Below, one piece after another: positions 10,800-20,021 of a DNA stretch of 64,000 nucleotides. The position numbers and the translations under genes are program-made. This stretch comes from Mesoflavibacter zeaxanthinifaciens DSM 18436. GTDB lineage: Bacteria > Bacteroidota > Bacteroidia > Flavobacteriales > Flavobacteriaceae. Numbering within the stretch: position 1 is the stretch's first letter; every line of letters begins with the position of its first letter. The notes under the pieces were generated by a model. It had not been told where the DNA came from. It did no database searches and was given only the letters and a program-made list of their open reading frames with translations. The stretch is from positions 5,001-69,000 of the forward strand of contig NZ_AULQ01000006.1 of the NCBI RefSeq assembly GCF_000422365.1, written 5' to 3'.

Positions 10800-10910
10800 A
10801 ACTGAAACTTTAATTAGTTACGATAATTCTGTAACTAGTTTGTACTAAGTTACTTTAAAAGCTTAACAATTTCAAATATATTTTAAAAACTAAGAGTTTT
10901 GAATGAAGAA

Positions 10911-11891
10911 TTATTGATAACTCAACCCAATTTGTGCTTTAATTAAGTCTAATAAATCAATTAATTCGGTGCTTTTTTGAAAACTCATAATTGGACTTTC
11001 TTTTTTATTAGTTCTGATTAATTGATTAAAATGCTCTATTTCAAAATTGTAACCAATAGAGTTGTAGTTAAAATCAAGTGTTTTTTCTTCACCGTTATTA
11101 GATTTTAATGTTACTGTTGTTGGCTCATGAAACCTTGAGTTTATTTTAATTACACCAGTTTCGCAGGTAAAAATTGCTTCTGTGTTAGTTTTTTCAACTA
11201 AAGTAGATTTTAAACGGGCAATTGCTTCATCATAATAAAAAATCATATTACAAGTAGCGTCTGCACCATTATCAAAAAAAGTAGCTTTTGCTTCGGTCTT
11301 TTTAGGAATACCAAGTGTTGTAAGTGCACTAAATATTGGGTAAATACCAATATCTAAAAGACTACCGCCACCAAGAGTTTTATTGTATACTCTTCCTGAA
11401 GGATCTAAACTAGCTTTAAAACCAAAATCTGCTTCTAGTTTTAAGATGTTTCCAAAGTGTTTTTGTTCTAATAATTCTAAAACCTTTTGATAATGTGGTA
11501 AGAAGTATGTCCACAAAGCTTCCATTAAAAGCGTATTGTTTTCTTTGGCAGCATTTATCATGTTTTCTACTTCAAAACGGTTTAAAGCTAATGGCTTTTC
11601 ACAAAGTACAGGAATGTTGTTTTGTAAACACATAAGTGTGTTTTCTTTGTGTAGACTATGTGGTGTAGCAATGTAAATGGCGTCTATTTTAGGGTCACTT
11701 AACAATTCTTCATAATTACCATAAGCCATTGTGGCTTGGTGTTTTTTAGCAAAGGTTTCGGCTTTTTCTAATGTTCTTGAAGCTACTGCGTAAATCTTGC
11801 TATTGCTTACTTTTTGCATATCTGTCGCAAATTTTTCAGCAATTTTTCCAAGACCTATAATTCCCCAATGTATGGTTTGTTCTTTATGCAT
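10911..11891 (-). CDS. Gfo/Idh/MocA family oxidoreductase
   Basis: A 326-residue NAD(P)-dependent oxidoreductase, probably acting on a sugar or cyclitol. The N-terminal Rossmann fold opens with WGIIGLGKIAEKFA; the family Lys motif is CEKPLALN (about residue 96), and the C-terminal alpha/beta domain carries GGGSLLDIGIYPI. The start overlaps the end of the Na+ symporter gene by eight bases, so the two are cotranscribed, which suggests that the symporter imports the substrate of this enzyme or a relative. The substrate cannot be read from the sequence. Confidence 0.9.
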   Translation of the reverse strand: MHKEQTIHWGIIGLGKIAEKFATDMQKVSNSKIYAVASRTLEKAETFAKKHQATMAYGNYEELLSDPKIDAIYIATPHSLHKENTLMCLQNNIPVLCEKPLALNRFEVENMINAAKENNTLLMEALWTYFLPHYQKVLELLEQKHFGNILKLEADFGFKASLDPSGRVYNKTLGGGSLLDIGIYPIFSALTTLGIPKKTEAKATFFDNGADATCNMIFYYDEAIARLKSTLVEKTNTEAIFTCETGVIKINSRFHEPTTVTLKSNNGEEKTLDFNYNSIGYNFEIEHFNQLIRTNKKESPIMSFQKSTELIDLLDLIKAQIGLSYQ

Positions 11892-13584
11892 AATTCATTT
11901 CATTTTTCATTAAAGTCTGAATGACAAAAGCGATAACCATAACAATTAAACAGCCAACAAAGTTTAACCATAAAAATGGCAAGTTGATAATTTCAAATTG
12001 ATTTAAAAAGAATAAACCAATGACTAAAACTTGTGTGATTAATGCTGCAATAAACACAGCGTTTGCTTTAATAAATTTGAAGAAAAACGCTAATAAGAAG
12101 ATACCAAGAACATTACCGTAAAAAATAGAACCGATAATGTTTACTAACTGAATTAAATTTTCGGCAAGATTGGCAACGCAGGCTACACCAATTGCTAAAA
12201 TTCCCCAAAGTAAAGTAAAACCTTTAGAGGCTTTTACCATTTCGTCTTCAGATTTTTCTCCAACACGTTGTTTGTATAAATCTATGGTTGTTGTACTTGC
12301 TAAAGCGTTAAGTTCGCTAGCGGTACTAGACATTGCTGCGCTTAAAATTACCGCTAATAATAATCCGATTAATCCTTTTGGTAAATTGTTTAATATAAAG
12401 TGAATAAATACGTAATCCTTATCATTACTTTCTACTTTTAAATTCTTTGATTCGCCAGCTTTTTCAATTAGTTTTTGGGCTTCGTTTCTTAACGCATCAC
12501 TTTTAGTGTTATATTCTGAAATAGTCTTGGCAGTTACATTATTTTCAGTTTTTACATAATTGAAAATAGCTTGTTGTTTTTCAGCAAATAATTCGTTTTG
12601 TTGCTTTTGAAGCGTTTGATAGTCTTGAGAATATTCGCTGTTTAAAACAACTTCGGTTGCTGTTGGATTAAAATTTATAGGCGATTCGTTAAACTGATAA
12701 AAGACAAAAACCATAACACCAACTAACAGAATAAAAAACTGCATTGGCACTTTTAAAAGTCCGTTAAACAGTAAACCTAATTGCATTTCTTTTACAGATT
12801 TACCTGATAAATAGCGTTGTACTTGGCTTTGATCGGTCCCAAAATAAGATAACATTAAAAAGGTACCACCAATTAATCCACTCCAAACGGTGTATCTGTT
12901 ATTTAAATCGAAAGAAAAGTCTAAAACATCCATTTTACCGCTTGCACCAGCTATTTGAAGCGCTTTAGAAAATGTAATATCATTAGGAAGTTGATTAATA
13001 ATTAAAACAAACGCAATGATCATTCCTGTAAAAATTACAACCATTTGGTGTTTTTGAGTAACGTTTACAGCTTTTGTTCCGCCAGAAACGGTGTAAATAA
13101 TTACCAAAACGCCAATGATGATGTTTAGGAGTAGTAAATTCCAGCCTAAAACAGCCGATAGAATAATTGCAGGAGCAAAAATGGTAATTCCTGCAGCCAA
13201 ACCACGTTGAATTAAAAATAAAATCGCAGTAAGTGTTCTGGTTTTTTTATCAAAACGGTTTTCTAAAAACTCGTAAGCCGTATAGACTTTTAATCTGTGA
13301 TATAACGGGATAAACACCATACAAATCACGACCATTGCAATTGGCAATCCGAAGTAAAATTGTACAAATCCCATACCCGAATGGAATGCTTGTCCTGGCG
13401 TACTTAAAAACGTAATTGCGCTGGCTTGTGTTGCCATAACCGATAAACCTATTGTCCACCAAGGTGTTGTATTACCGCCTTTTAAGTAATCTTGTACATT
13501 TTTACTGCCTTTAGTTTGGTACGTACCATAAATAACTATGATTAGTAATGTACTTATTAAAATAACCCAATCTAATGTTTGCAT
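11884..13584 (-). CDS. Sodium:solute symporter (SSS family)
   Basis: A 566-residue inner-membrane protein with about 13 hydrophobic helices. Family stretches include GGNTTPWWTIGLSVMATQAS near the start, the TVSGGTKAVNVTQ segment and YFGTDQSQVQRYLSGKS. An insertion of about 75 residues (roughly 310-385), polar and helical (QTLQKQQNELFAEKQQAIF), interrupts the membrane core; such a loop is known in some Bacteroidota SGLT-like symporters. The gene is preceded three bases upstream by a 34-residue membrane protein and overlaps the oxidoreductase gene, giving a three-gene uptake operon. Confidence 0.92.
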   Translation of the reverse strand: MQTLDWVILISTLLIIVIYGTYQTKGSKNVQDYLKGGNTTPWWTIGLSVMATQASAITFLSTPGQAFHSGMGFVQFYFGLPIAMVVICMVFIPLYHRLKVYTAYEFLENRFDKKTRTLTAILFLIQRGLAAGITIFAPAIILSAVLGWNLLLLNIIIGVLVIIYTVSGGTKAVNVTQKHQMVVIFTGMIIAFVLIINQLPNDITFSKALQIAGASGKMDVLDFSFDLNNRYTVWSGLIGGTFLMLSYFGTDQSQVQRYLSGKSVKEMQLGLLFNGLLKVPMQFFILLVGVMVFVFYQFNESPINFNPTATEVVLNSEYSQDYQTLQKQQNELFAEKQQAIFNYVKTENNVTAKTISEYNTKSDALRNEAQKLIEKAGESKNLKVESNDKDYVFIHFILNNLPKGLIGLLLAVILSAAMSSTASELNALASTTTIDLYKQRVGEKSEDEMVKASKGFTLLWGILAIGVACVANLAENLIQLVNIIGSIFYGNVLGIFLLAFFFKFIKANAVFIAALITQVLVIGLFFLNQFEIINLPFLWLNFVGCLIVMVIAFVIQTLMKNEMNYA

Positions 13585-13587
13585 TTT

Positions 13588-13692
13588 TTAAAAATATAAC
13601 GTGATTAAATAAAAAGCGATTAAATATAAAATATTAGCCAATAGTACTAAGGTGTACATTGGTTTCCATTGGTATTTTGGTTGGTTTTGCAT
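13588..13692 (-). CDS. Probable symporter small accessory protein (34 residues)
   Basis: A complete short frame, MQNQPKYQWKPMYTLVLLAN... ending LITLYF: a polar N-terminus and one transmembrane helix (about residues 13-33). Its stop lies three bases before the symporter start and its ATG two bases after the upstream gene's stop. SSS symporters often have tiny one- or two-helix partners encoded just upstream (YjcH with ActP, YhdT with PanF), and short symporter accessory proteins are known. Length, topology and spacing support the call; I have no homology search. Confidence 0.7.
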   Translation of the reverse strand: MQNQPKYQWKPMYTLVLLANILYLIAFYLITLYF

Positions 13693-13694
13693 TT

Positions 13695-14588
13695 TTAGTT
13701 TGTTAATGTTAAAGAAACAGCAAGTTCACTGTATTTATCTTTATAATTTTTTATAGATTGATTGGTGTTTTTAAATGTTTTCATCCATTTGCCTCTATAA
13801 ACCATAGCATATTTATTAGTGTCTTTTGCAACAGCACCAAACATAGGTTCAAAAGCAGTGTTCTTTTTCTTTATTCCTTTAGATATATAAGAATATTCTC
13901 TTTTATTAGATTCTATTATTAACCATTCAACTACAACGATTAATCCTTTTTTAGGAAATCTAATGTTTAAATCTGAAATATCAATAGTTGTTGTTTTCTT
14001 TCCTTTTTTTACTGAAGAGATTATGTTTTTATCATAAACAGAATTTCCGATAAAATTTAAACTATCGTATTCGTACAATCTAATATTGAATTTAGCATTT
14101 TCGATTTCTGAATTTGTTAAAAAAGCAAATTCCTTTATAAAAGGTGTGTCTGAGTATTTATCTTCATTAGGAAAGTATTTTCCAACCATCGATGGTGTTT
14201 TACCTGAGCCATAATAAAAATGAATTTTTGATTTTTTGAATTTATCAATAACTATTTTTTTAGACTCTTTCTTTTTAGTTAAAACAACTTCTTCTAAAAC
14301 TGTAGTTTCAGGTTTAAGATAAATTATGTTTTTTATTTGGCTAATTTGAACTGTTTCTCTTTTGTATCCAATAGCAGAAAAAACTATGTTTTTTGTTGAA
14401 TCGGTTTCATTTATAATAAATTCTCCATAATCATTAGATGTAGTACCGTTATTTTCATTTTCAACCCAAATGTTAACATAAGGAACAGTTTTAGAAGTGT
14501 TACTATCTATAACAACAGCTTTTGTTTGACTGTATCCAGCACTTATTTTAATAACAAAAAAGAATAGTATTAAAATACTTTTTTTCAT
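13695..14588 (-). CDS. Secreted carboxypeptidase-regulatory-like domain protein
   Basis: 297 residues with a Sec signal (about 1-20). A CarboxypepD_reg-like beta-sandwich follows (about 22-95, including VPYVNIWVENENNGTTSNDYGEF and FSAIGYKRETVQIS), then VVLTKKKESKK, which looks like the linker after such domains in TonB receptors. The remaining 180 residues have no plug or barrel, so this is not a truncated receptor but one of the secreted or periplasmic proteins with this N-domain. Function unknown. It lies directly upstream of the symporter operon. Confidence 0.75.
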   Translation of the reverse strand: MKKSILILFFFVIKISAGYSQTKAVVIDSNTSKTVPYVNIWVENENNGTTSNDYGEFIINETDSTKNIVFSAIGYKRETVQISQIKNIIYLKPETTVLEEVVLTKKKESKKIVIDKFKKSKIHFYYGSGKTPSMVGKYFPNEDKYSDTPFIKEFAFLTNSEIENAKFNIRLYEYDSLNFIGNSVYDKNIISSVKKGKKTTTIDISDLNIRFPKKGLIVVVEWLIIESNKREYSYISKGIKKKNTAFEPMFGAVAKDTNKYAMVYRGKWMKTFKNTNQSIKNYKDKYSELAVSLTLTN

Positions 14589-14630
14589 TTAAAATGTTTT
14601 TGAACTCTAGACTGCATTCGAGGTGACGCT

Positions 14631-17159
14631 TTAATCCTTAAACTGTTCTTTATTATCTAAATTGTCTTTTCCAATACTTAACATATTAGCAAATAATCTG
14701 TACGCACCAGAAACACCAGCAGGAAATTCTCTAAAAAAGCTAAGACCTGTGTAAATATAATAGCCTTTACCGTGTTTTGCGACTAACAAACTACCTTGTT
14801 TTTCGGTTTCGCCTTTATCGTGCATGGATAGAATAGGTGTAAATTCGTTAGACCATTGGTTTGGAAAATATAAACCACGTTCTTGCGTCCAACCTTCAAA
14901 GTCGGTTTTTGTAATTTGGTTTGGATAATTTAAAACTGGATGATCTTTAGCTAAAAGTGTAACTTCTGCATTCTCATCAGTAACACGATCTCTAGACACT
15001 TTTAACTCAAAAGGAGATAAGTTCTCCACTTTTAGACCGCGATTTGTATTGTATTGCACAATCATATTACCACCATTTTCTACAAAATCGAATAAAATTT
15101 GTTGTTTAAATTTAAGTTCGTCTAAGATGTTATACGCTCTAATTCCAACAACTACAGCATCAAAAGCGCTTAATCTTTCAGTAGTGATGTCTTCTGGTTT
15201 TAAAACCATTACATTGTAACCAATTTGTCTTAAACTTTCTGGTACAACATCGCCAGCACCTTCAATATAAGCAATGTTTTCGCCTCGTTTTTTAATATCT
15301 AAACGTACTACTTTGCTTTCGCTTGGAAGCACAACAGTTTGATAAGGAATGTGTTCGTAATCGATTTCAACTAATTCTCTTGTGTAAACGTCTTCACCAA
15401 CATGAACCATTGGCGTTATTAATCCTTCGTTTTGATTTTTTGGAGGAATAACCGTAAACGTCAATGTTTGTGTTTCATCTTTATATTTAATATCTATATT
15501 TTGCTTTTCAGGATAAACAGACCAATTGTTTGGATGCGCTATTTGAACAAAACCATTTAAATTATCACGACCAGCTTTTACAATTACCGAAATGTCTTTT
15601 TGTTGATCTGTATCAAAAATGATGACTTTCTCTGAAATTTTTGCTGATGCTTCAGGAATGATTTCAAATGGACGATATAATTCGCCTTTATCTGGTTTAG
15701 AGTACCTGTAAACAATAGATTTAGTTACAGAAAACGGTTGATTATTAATCGTTAAATTGAAAGTCACGCTTATTGGTCTTGGTGTTTCTGGTTTTCCTAT
15801 TAAATTTTTATCTTCAACTTTATACATACCTAAAGTTCCTTTTTTATTCAACCAATATGGTGAAGACGGTTGCATATTTTTAGGAATAGTAAGCGATTGC
15901 TCTACATTTTGTTTATCATTATTTTTTAAAGGAAGCGCTTTTAAAGTAGCTATTTTATCTGTAGAAAGTTGATAAGACACCAATTCCATATTAATTGCAC
16001 TACGGTTTACTGCTTCAATATTTAATGTAATAGTTTCTCCTGCAGAAGCAGTTGGCGTATTAGCAGATGCTTCTAAATATAGACCTAAACAAGCTTCAAT
16101 TATAGCGTCAATTTCTTGAGTTTTATAGTTTTTCCAATACTCATTATCTAATTGTTGGATTAACTGTCTTGCTAATAATAAGTCTTTAACGTGTGTTGAA
16201 GGATTTTCAAAATTGAAATTTGTCTCAACTTTCTTTAAAATGTCACCAATAGTTTTTCCGCCTTTCACACGATTCCAGCTTGTGTCTATACCTTCAAAAA
16301 GGTTGGTTTTGTCTTTTGGTAAATCGCCATTAATAAGTTCGATATATTCGGTTTGTGATCCACGTTGCGTTAAAGCACCAAATCCTTGACATAAATGTTT
16401 ACTTCTTGAAAGTGCAGCAATCTCGTTATTTGATAACCCTTTTGAAGGGTAATATACGCCAATATCAAAATTTAAAAGTTTGCTTTTGTCTGCTTTTTCA
16501 AAATTTTCTTCACTACCATAAAACCACCAACTGGTATTAAAAAATTGGCGTTTTGGTTGCCAAGTTCCGTATGTTTTAGCTTGTTCTGGATATATGTTTG
16601 GGTTTTTTGCCAAATCAAAAGCTTCTACGCTTAACATAGCAGAAGTTGTGTGATGACCGTGAGTTGTGCCAGGTGTACGATGATCAAAACGGTTAATGAT
16701 AATATCTGGTTTAAACTGTCTTATGGCTAAAACAACATCGCTTAATACTTGGTCTTTGTCCCAAATATCTAAAGTTTCTTCAGGATGTTTTGAGTAACCA
16801 AAATCGTTTGCTCTACTAAAACGTTGCTCGCCACCATCTACGCTTCTTGCGGCTAATAATTCTTGTGTACGTATAACACCTAATAATTCTCTAATTTCTG
16901 GACCGATAAGATTTTGTCCGCCATCACCACGAGTTAAAGATAGGTAAGCTGTACGTGCTTTTATTTGGTTAGACATGTAAGAAATTAGGCGTGTATTCTC
17001 ATCATCCGGATGAGCTGCTACATAAAGAACTGTACCTAAAAAGTTAAGTTTTTTTACAGCATCATGAATTTGAGATGCGTTAAGTTTTTTTGGTTGTTGT
17101 GCTTGTAAAGGCAGAGCCAAAACAAAAATAAATAGGAGCGAAGCTAGTTTTTTTAGCAT
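14631..17159 (-). CDS. Large secreted PIG-L family deacetylase
   Basis: 842 residues. A Sec signal ends at LPLQAQ. The PIG-L/LmbE catalytic domain spans about 30-280, with the zinc motif AAHPDDE (about 49-55), LSLTRGDGGQN and HGHHTTS (the later zinc histidine). The middle holds beta-sandwich segments, and the C-terminal 200 residues (VVVGIRAYN, NGGNMIVQYNTN, YYIYTGLSFFREFPAG) resemble a class I amidotransferase-like fold. PIG-L enzymes remove N-acetyl groups from sugars; this one works outside the cytoplasm. Its extracellular location and size suggest glycan degradation, but the substrate is unknown. Confidence 0.88.
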   Translation of the reverse strand: MLKKLASLLFIFVLALPLQAQQPKKLNASQIHDAVKKLNFLGTVLYVAAHPDDENTRLISYMSNQIKARTAYLSLTRGDGGQNLIGPEIRELLGVIRTQELLAARSVDGGEQRFSRANDFGYSKHPEETLDIWDKDQVLSDVVLAIRQFKPDIIINRFDHRTPGTTHGHHTTSAMLSVEAFDLAKNPNIYPEQAKTYGTWQPKRQFFNTSWWFYGSEENFEKADKSKLLNFDIGVYYPSKGLSNNEIAALSRSKHLCQGFGALTQRGSQTEYIELINGDLPKDKTNLFEGIDTSWNRVKGGKTIGDILKKVETNFNFENPSTHVKDLLLARQLIQQLDNEYWKNYKTQEIDAIIEACLGLYLEASANTPTASAGETITLNIEAVNRSAINMELVSYQLSTDKIATLKALPLKNNDKQNVEQSLTIPKNMQPSSPYWLNKKGTLGMYKVEDKNLIGKPETPRPISVTFNLTINNQPFSVTKSIVYRYSKPDKGELYRPFEIIPEASAKISEKVIIFDTDQQKDISVIVKAGRDNLNGFVQIAHPNNWSVYPEKQNIDIKYKDETQTLTFTVIPPKNQNEGLITPMVHVGEDVYTRELVEIDYEHIPYQTVVLPSESKVVRLDIKKRGENIAYIEGAGDVVPESLRQIGYNVMVLKPEDITTERLSAFDAVVVGIRAYNILDELKFKQQILFDFVENGGNMIVQYNTNRGLKVENLSPFELKVSRDRVTDENAEVTLLAKDHPVLNYPNQITKTDFEGWTQERGLYFPNQWSNEFTPILSMHDKGETEKQGSLLVAKHGKGYYIYTGLSFFREFPAGVSGAYRLFANMLSIGKDNLDNKEQFKD

Positions 17160-17339
17160 TTTTAAGGTTAATTATGTTTGAGGTAAATATACATAATAGC
17201 CTTAGCGGAATAGCTGTTTTAAGCCTTTTTTAACGTTATTTTTAGGATGTTAATTTTAAGAAGTGAAGCTAATTTATATTTCTATATTTTTTTTCTTTTT
17301 GACACGAATTACACGAATTGTCACAAATCATTTACGTTT

Positions 17340-17437
17340 GCTAACTGCTAACTGCTAACTGCTAACTGCTAACTGCTAACTGCTAACTGCTAACTGCTAA
17401 CTGCTAACTGCTAACTGCTAACTGCTAACTGCTAACT
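17340..17437. repeat. Perfect tandem repeat, 14 copies of a 7-base unit
   Basis: Fourteen uninterrupted copies of GCTAACT. The array begins in the upstream region of the PIG-L gene and ends inside the corA stop codon (the last two bases of the array are part of the stop). The unit reads AGTTAGC on the coding strand and puts a TAG in every frame, so it cannot encode protein. A perfect array of this size is expected to vary in copy number between strains. Confidence 0.97.
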
Positions 17438-18515
17438 AAAGCCACTTTTTACGTTTAAAGTAGTACAGCATCGCTAAGAAAATAAGAATCATTACAGCCC
17501 AAACTATATGATAACCATACTTGTATTGTAGCTCTGGCATGTTAATGAAATTCATCCCGTAGATCCCAGCAATAAAGGTTAATGGGATAAAAATAGTAGC
17601 GATAATGGTTAACACCTTCATGACTTCGTTCATTTTGTTGCTAATGGTTGTCATGTACATATCCATTAAACTCCAAATCATTTCGCGATAAATATCTAAG
17701 TTTTCTGTGACTTGTATAATATGGTCGTAAACATCTCTAAAAAAATGTGTTGTCTGTTCTTCAATTAAACTATTTGGATCTTTTTCTATACGACCAATAA
17801 TTTCGCGAAGCGGAAAAATAGCGCGTCGTACTTTTAAAACTTCTCGTTTTAAATTTTGTATTTGCTGAGAGATTTCTTCTTGAGAAATTCCATTAAAAAG
17901 ATCGTCTTCAAGGTCTTCAATTTTATTACCCATAGTTTCTATAATGGCATAATAATGATCTACGATAGCATCTATTAAGGCATACAATAAATAGTCTGCA
18001 CCTTCTGTACGTATACGTCCTTTTTTGTGTCTTATACGATCTCTTACATTTTCAAAAACATCACCTTCGGCTTCTTGAAAAGTCAATACATAGTTTTTGC
18101 CTAGTACAAAACTTACTTGTTCTGATATAATAGTTTCATTATCATCGTAATACATCATTTTTAAAACGATAAAGATGTAACTTTTATACTCGTCAATTTT
18201 TGGGCGTTGAGAAGTATTTACAATGTCTTCTAAAAGTAATGGATGAAGTTGATAGTAACTACCTATGGTTTCTATCTCGTTAATATTATTTAATCCGTTA
18301 AGGTTAACCCATGTTACAGACTCTGTATCTTTAAAAACAAACGCTTCTTCTATGTTAGAAAGGTCTTTTTCGTGAATGTCGTTATCGGTATAATCAAAAG
18401 AATGAAGGTGTAATTTTACGTCTTCTTTTTTTCCTGTATAAACCAATGCGCCAGGTATTTGACCTAAGTGCTTTTTATAGTTTTGTGTGCGTTTTTTTTG
18501 TTTGTTTTTTGCCAT
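17436..18515 (-). CDS. corA: Magnesium/cobalt transporter CorA
   Basis: A 359-residue inner-membrane divalent-cation channel. A large N-terminal cytoplasmic domain with a long helical stalk is followed by two C-terminal transmembrane helices; the selectivity signature YGMNF lies between them, near residue 323. The basic tail FKRKKWL is typical of CorA. The stop codon runs into the 7-base tandem repeat, so the region behind the gene is unusual. The gene starts two bases after the MscS-like gene ends, and the two are probably cotranscribed. Confidence 0.95.
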   Translation of the reverse strand: MAKNKQKKRTQNYKKHLGQIPGALVYTGKKEDVKLHLHSFDYTDNDIHEKDLSNIEEAFVFKDTESVTWVNLNGLNNINEIETIGSYYQLHPLLLEDIVNTSQRPKIDEYKSYIFIVLKMMYYDDNETIISEQVSFVLGKNYVLTFQEAEGDVFENVRDRIRHKKGRIRTEGADYLLYALIDAIVDHYYAIIETMGNKIEDLEDDLFNGISQEEISQQIQNLKREVLKVRRAIFPLREIIGRIEKDPNSLIEEQTTHFFRDVYDHIIQVTENLDIYREMIWSLMDMYMTTISNKMNEVMKVLTIIATIFIPLTFIAGIYGMNFINMPELQYKYGYHIVWAVMILIFLAMLYYFKRKKWL

Positions 18516-18517
18516 AA

Positions 18518-19045
18518 TTAATGGAAATCTCCAAAGTCTTCAATTGCGTCTTTCTGAACTAAAGTTACAGCTTTTTGCAGAATTAAATTGTTTGGATACG
18601 TCACTAAATCTCCATTATCTAATCTTAGATGAAGCTGAAACGCACGAATATCTTCAATTATACCTTCTAAAGGCGAATCTTTATCGTGGATTTTTATTTT
18701 GTCTCCAACTTTATAAGGAAACGAAAAAAACATGATTATTCCAGAAGTAATGTTACTTAAAATTGACCAAATGGCAAATAAACCAATGCCAATAACTGCA
18801 AAAACCGAAGAGAAAAGTAGTGTTAGGTTTTCTAGTGTTGCACCAAATATATAAGAAACAAATAGTAAAAATATTAGAATTAGAGTAAAGGTAGAATATC
18901 TAGATATTAACCCAATTCTAGCATCATTGATGCTACTTTTTTGTCCTATTTTTTTAATTGAAATTTTTAAAACAGACCTTATTATTAAAAATATAATAAG
19001 AAGAACTATTGTTTTTAAAATTTCGTCTTGTAAATGCTCAAACAT
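18518..19045 (-). CDS. Short MscS-type mechanosensitive channel protein
   Basis: 175 residues, much shorter than E. coli MscS (286). Three hydrophobic segments (about 10-25, 52-72, 78-105) lead into the Sm-like beta domain (VGDKIKIHDKDSPLEGIIEDI and NGDLVTYPNNLILQKA), and the usual C-terminal cage domain is absent. Short MscS homologues of this kind are known, so this need not be a truncation. It is likely to release solutes at low osmolarity. It is coupled to corA, with two bases between the genes. Confidence 0.85.
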   Translation of the reverse strand: MFEHLQDEILKTIVLLIIFLIIRSVLKISIKKIGQKSSINDARIGLISRYSTFTLILIFLLFVSYIFGATLENLTLLFSSVFAVIGIGLFAIWSILSNITSGIIMFFSFPYKVGDKIKIHDKDSPLEGIIEDIRAFQLHLRLDNGDLVTYPNNLILQKAVTLVQKDAIEDFGDFH

Positions 19046-19085
19046 GTATTAAAATTTTGGTAAATATAGATTTTAAACTGAATTG

Positions 19086-19988
19086 TTAATCTAATTGCAA
19101 TGTTTTTCTTAATGGTAAATCTTTATTACTATTTTGACTCCAATATGCGGTATTTATAGTTTTAAGTTTTGTTGCTTTTGTTGTTAATCCGTCTATAGTT
19201 TCTTCCCAACTTGTAATGCTAAAAGGGAAATTGTTTTCAAAATTAATAGTAAGTGTTTTGTTTAATTCTTCAATTGAAAGCTTGTATTTCCTTTCTGAAA
19301 TTTCCGCGAAAGCATTATAAGCTTTTAAAGGTTTATGTTTTAAACGAATGTATTCTAAACTTGGAATAATTTTAAAATTACCAGTAGGAAGACTGTTTGG
19401 ATCAATGCGAAGTTGTGTCCAAATTTCGTTCTCCAAAACTGCTTTTTCTAAGTTGAAATTTTGATCTGCTTCACCTTCAAAATAGGAATGCGATGTAACT
19501 TCAAATTGCTCTCTGTTGTTGATTTGTGTGTAAATTTGTCCGCACCATTCTTGTATAGAAGCACTAACTTTTAAAGCGTGTTGGTTGTTTGCAACGGGAT
19601 AAAATGTGCTTTGCATAATGCTGTACGGGTAAATACCAGTATTGAATTTTTTAGTGGCATTTAACTTTAAAACGCTTATGTTTTCTGGGTTTTTCTGGTC
19701 TGCTTTTACTTGTACTTTTGGTAAAAAAGGCTCTGTGACGTAAACTAATACAGCTTTTCCGTCACGTAATTCACCATAACGCGTTTGTTCTAGTTTGTAA
19801 GAAGTGATTTCGGCTTTTCCAGCATACCAATAGTCTTTAAATTGTTGGTCAGGTTTATAGGCTGGCGGTAGCTTTTTTTCTTCTTTTTTAGTTGTAATTT
19901 TTTTAGGTGAATCTGTAGTTTGTTTTTGTTCTTTGCAAGCAAAAGTAAATAGACAAGTAAGTAAAATTGTGGTTAGTTTAAATCGCAT
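19086..19988 (-). CDS. Conserved lipoprotein upstream-associated with maf
   Basis: 300 residues with a lipoprotein signal (LLTCLFTFAC, cysteine 18) and a lysine-rich linker, then a globular domain opening with DQQFKDYWYAGKAEITSYKL. Proteins of this kind are sometimes labelled septum formation inhibitor Maf, but the sequence has none of the Maf motifs; the real maf is the next gene. I believe that label to be a neighbour-derived error. The protein is probably periplasmic, and its function is unknown. Confidence 0.75.
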   Translation of the reverse strand: MRFKLTTILLTCLFTFACKEQKQTTDSPKKITTKKEEKKLPPAYKPDQQFKDYWYAGKAEITSYKLEQTRYGELRDGKAVLVYVTEPFLPKVQVKADQKNPENISVLKLNATKKFNTGIYPYSIMQSTFYPVANNQHALKVSASIQEWCGQIYTQINNREQFEVTSHSYFEGEADQNFNLEKAVLENEIWTQLRIDPNSLPTGNFKIIPSLEYIRLKHKPLKAYNAFAEISERKYKLSIEELNKTLTINFENNFPFSITSWEETIDGLTTKATKLKTINTAYWSQNSNKDLPLRKTLQLD

Positions 19989-20021
19989 GGTTATAAGAAA
20001 TTGTAATATAAATTTACAATC

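Noticed and set aside
13695-14588. Truncated TonB receptor pseudogene
   Set aside because: It has the N-terminal regulatory-like domain but an intact frame with its own C-terminal domain and no barrel remnants downstream.
17340-17437. Possible CRISPR array
   Set aside because: The units are 7 bases with no spacers; this is a simple tandem repeat.
18487-18735. Plus-strand 82-codon frame across the corA/MscS boundary
   Set aside because: Antisense to two well-supported genes, with no promoter or family likeness.
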